Source: Chloroflexia bacterium
GTDB taxonomy: Bacteria; Chloroflexota; Chloroflexia; Thermomicrobiales; UBA6265
Direction of reading: 5' to 3'
DNA length: 6,396 nucleotides
Assembly (NCBI GenBank): GCA_030430125.1
Contig: JAUIGA010000195.1
Coordinates: forward strand, 1-6,396
Made by a program: the position numbers and the translations under genes. The notes beneath the pieces were generated by a model. It was not told the origin of the DNA and did not search any database. It was given only the letters and a program-made list of their open reading frames with translations. Positions 5,903 through 6,396 of this stretch are shown here, piece by piece (the stretch's first letter is position 1; each line of letters begins with the position of its first letter).

Positions 5903-6181
5903 TATGACATAACTATCATCCAGGAAGTGCGTGGCACTGAAGCACATCCGGTGCCTGAATGGGACGGTCGGGTCCCTGTGCGACTCGCTCGTGGCGCGAC
6001 CGCCTCGGGTCGTTCCGGCGCGGCGCCACTGCCTGACGATGGCGCATGTCGTCCGGATGGATGTCGCAGCGCGCGACGGCCCGCGATCGCCAGTCGCCTC
6101 GGGGTTCACGGCCGGGCGATCCGGTCGACGATCCATGACCAGGCGGGTTCGCTCGTGAATCCGCGGAAAGGAGGACCAACA

Positions 6182-6234
6182 GTCGCGCCTGCTCCGGTCT
6201 GGTTCGGCGGGCTCCCGCGACGAGGAGCGTCGCG
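6182..6234 (+). promoter_or_regulatory. Possible alternative hairpins in the 5' leader of the secreted-protein gene
   Basis: CGCGACG (6216-6222) pairs perfectly with CGTCGCG (6228-6234) around the loop AGGAG. Its first six bases can instead pair with GTCGCG (6182-6187). That alternative is extended by 6188-6192 with 6207-6211 (one G-U pair) after a 4-base bulge. The two foldings exclude each other, as in attenuators or riboswitches. It matches no riboswitch class that I recognise, and chance pairing is likely in such GC-rich sequence. Confidence 0.25.
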
Positions 6235-6271
6235 CTCCGGCCCGCGCTCGCGCTTGCAAGGGAGATTCACC

Positions 6272-6396
6272 ATGTTCCGTGTTATCTGCTGCCTGATTCT
6301 CCTGTCCGCCGTCTCACTCCTCACGCCGGCCTCCGCATCGCAGGGGACTCCACCGGCGTCGCCGGTCGAAACCACCCCTGGCGAGTTCGCTTCGGT
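6272..6396 (+). CDS. Secreted or membrane-anchored protein, N-terminal part (cut by window end)
   Basis: The gene starts with ATG at 6272, preceded by GGGAG with a 7-base spacing (AAGGGAG then ATTCACC), a strong ribosome site. The 41 visible codons begin MFRVICCLILLSAVSLLT, a short basic start and a hydrophobic core. PASASQ (residues 19-24) follows, where a type I signal peptidase could cut after Ala22 or Ser23. The next residues are rich in Pro, Thr, Ser and Gly (GTPPASPVETTPGEF), the kind of flexible linker common at the start of exported proteins in Thermomicrobia-like Chloroflexota. Two Cys in the core (6, 7) do not form a clear lipobox. The mature domain lies outside the window, so its function is unknown. 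It is the only plus-strand gene here. Confidence 0.75.
   Translation, partial: MFRVICCLILLSAVSLLTPASASQGTPPASPVETTPGEFAS

Larger units (their letters stand above)
5728..6271. other. 544-base divergent intergenic region without a convincing gene
   Basis: The region separates the leftward kinase gene from the rightward secreted-protein gene. Open frames inside it translate to Arg/Pro-rich sequence without recognisable motifs, so I call none. No tRNA or known riboswitch could be recognised. It holds candidate promoters for both directions (5785-5790 minus; 5874-5902 plus), an AT-richer patch at about 5895-5925, and a GC-rich plus-strand leader with possible alternative hairpins (6182-6234). A purine-rich GGAAAGGAGGA lies at 6164-6174 but is followed by no usable start. 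Confidence 0.6.

Noticed and set aside
5051..6259. Long open frame on the minus strand (about 400 codons) over the UMP kinase gene and the intergenic region
   Set aside because: The translation is Arg/Pro/His-rich and of low complexity, with no motifs. It is a frame shadow of the well-recognised kinase gene in GC-rich DNA.

Overview
The window looks like two unrelated bacterial genomes joined at about position 1900. The left part (1 to about 1896) has moderate GC (31 of 60 bases in 1801-1860, 33 of 60 in 841-900) and carries protein types that I associate with Planctomycetes. The right part (about 1914 to 6396) is much richer in GC (44 of 60 bases in 1981-2040, 43 of 60 in 2641-2700). Its secreted protein start, rich in Pro, Thr and Ser after the signal peptide, and its overall gene style suggest a high-GC lineage such as Chloroflexota (Thermomicrobia). 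Both taxonomic calls are inferences from sequence style, not from searches.

Left part, all on the minus strand: the 3' two-thirds of a von Willebrand factor A (vWA) domain protein (534 to about 1913), a textbook intrinsic terminator (471-507), and the start of a TauD/TfdA-type Fe(II)/2-oxoglutarate dioxygenase that runs off the left edge (1-371).

Right part: the first ~58 codons of a HAD-superfamily hydrolase (to 2069) are fused in frame to the headless vWA gene, giving one 511-codon open frame that is probably not a real protein. Upstream of it come a Gfo/Idh/MocA-type oxidoreductase (2301-3197), an LEA-like Ala/Asp/Glu-rich repeat protein (3372-3848), and a two-gene unit of a divergent UMP kinase (4963-5727) followed by a ChbG/HpnK (YdjC-like) deacetylase (4080-4937). 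All of these lie on the minus strand. A secreted protein starts on the plus strand at 6272 and is cut by the window end. The 544 bases between it and the kinase gene hold only candidate promoter and leader structures.

The genes do not form one obvious pathway. The clearest functional unit is kinase plus deacetylase, separated by 25 bases. The right part has many strong inverted repeats between genes, none with a T-tract, whereas the left part has a classical hairpin plus T5 terminator. The most important observation is the in-frame chimera at 1896-1913. The most interesting biology is the 23-bp perfect inverted repeat at 2244-2297, the divergent PyrH-like protein away from its usual neighbours, and the 18-residue-period repeat protein.
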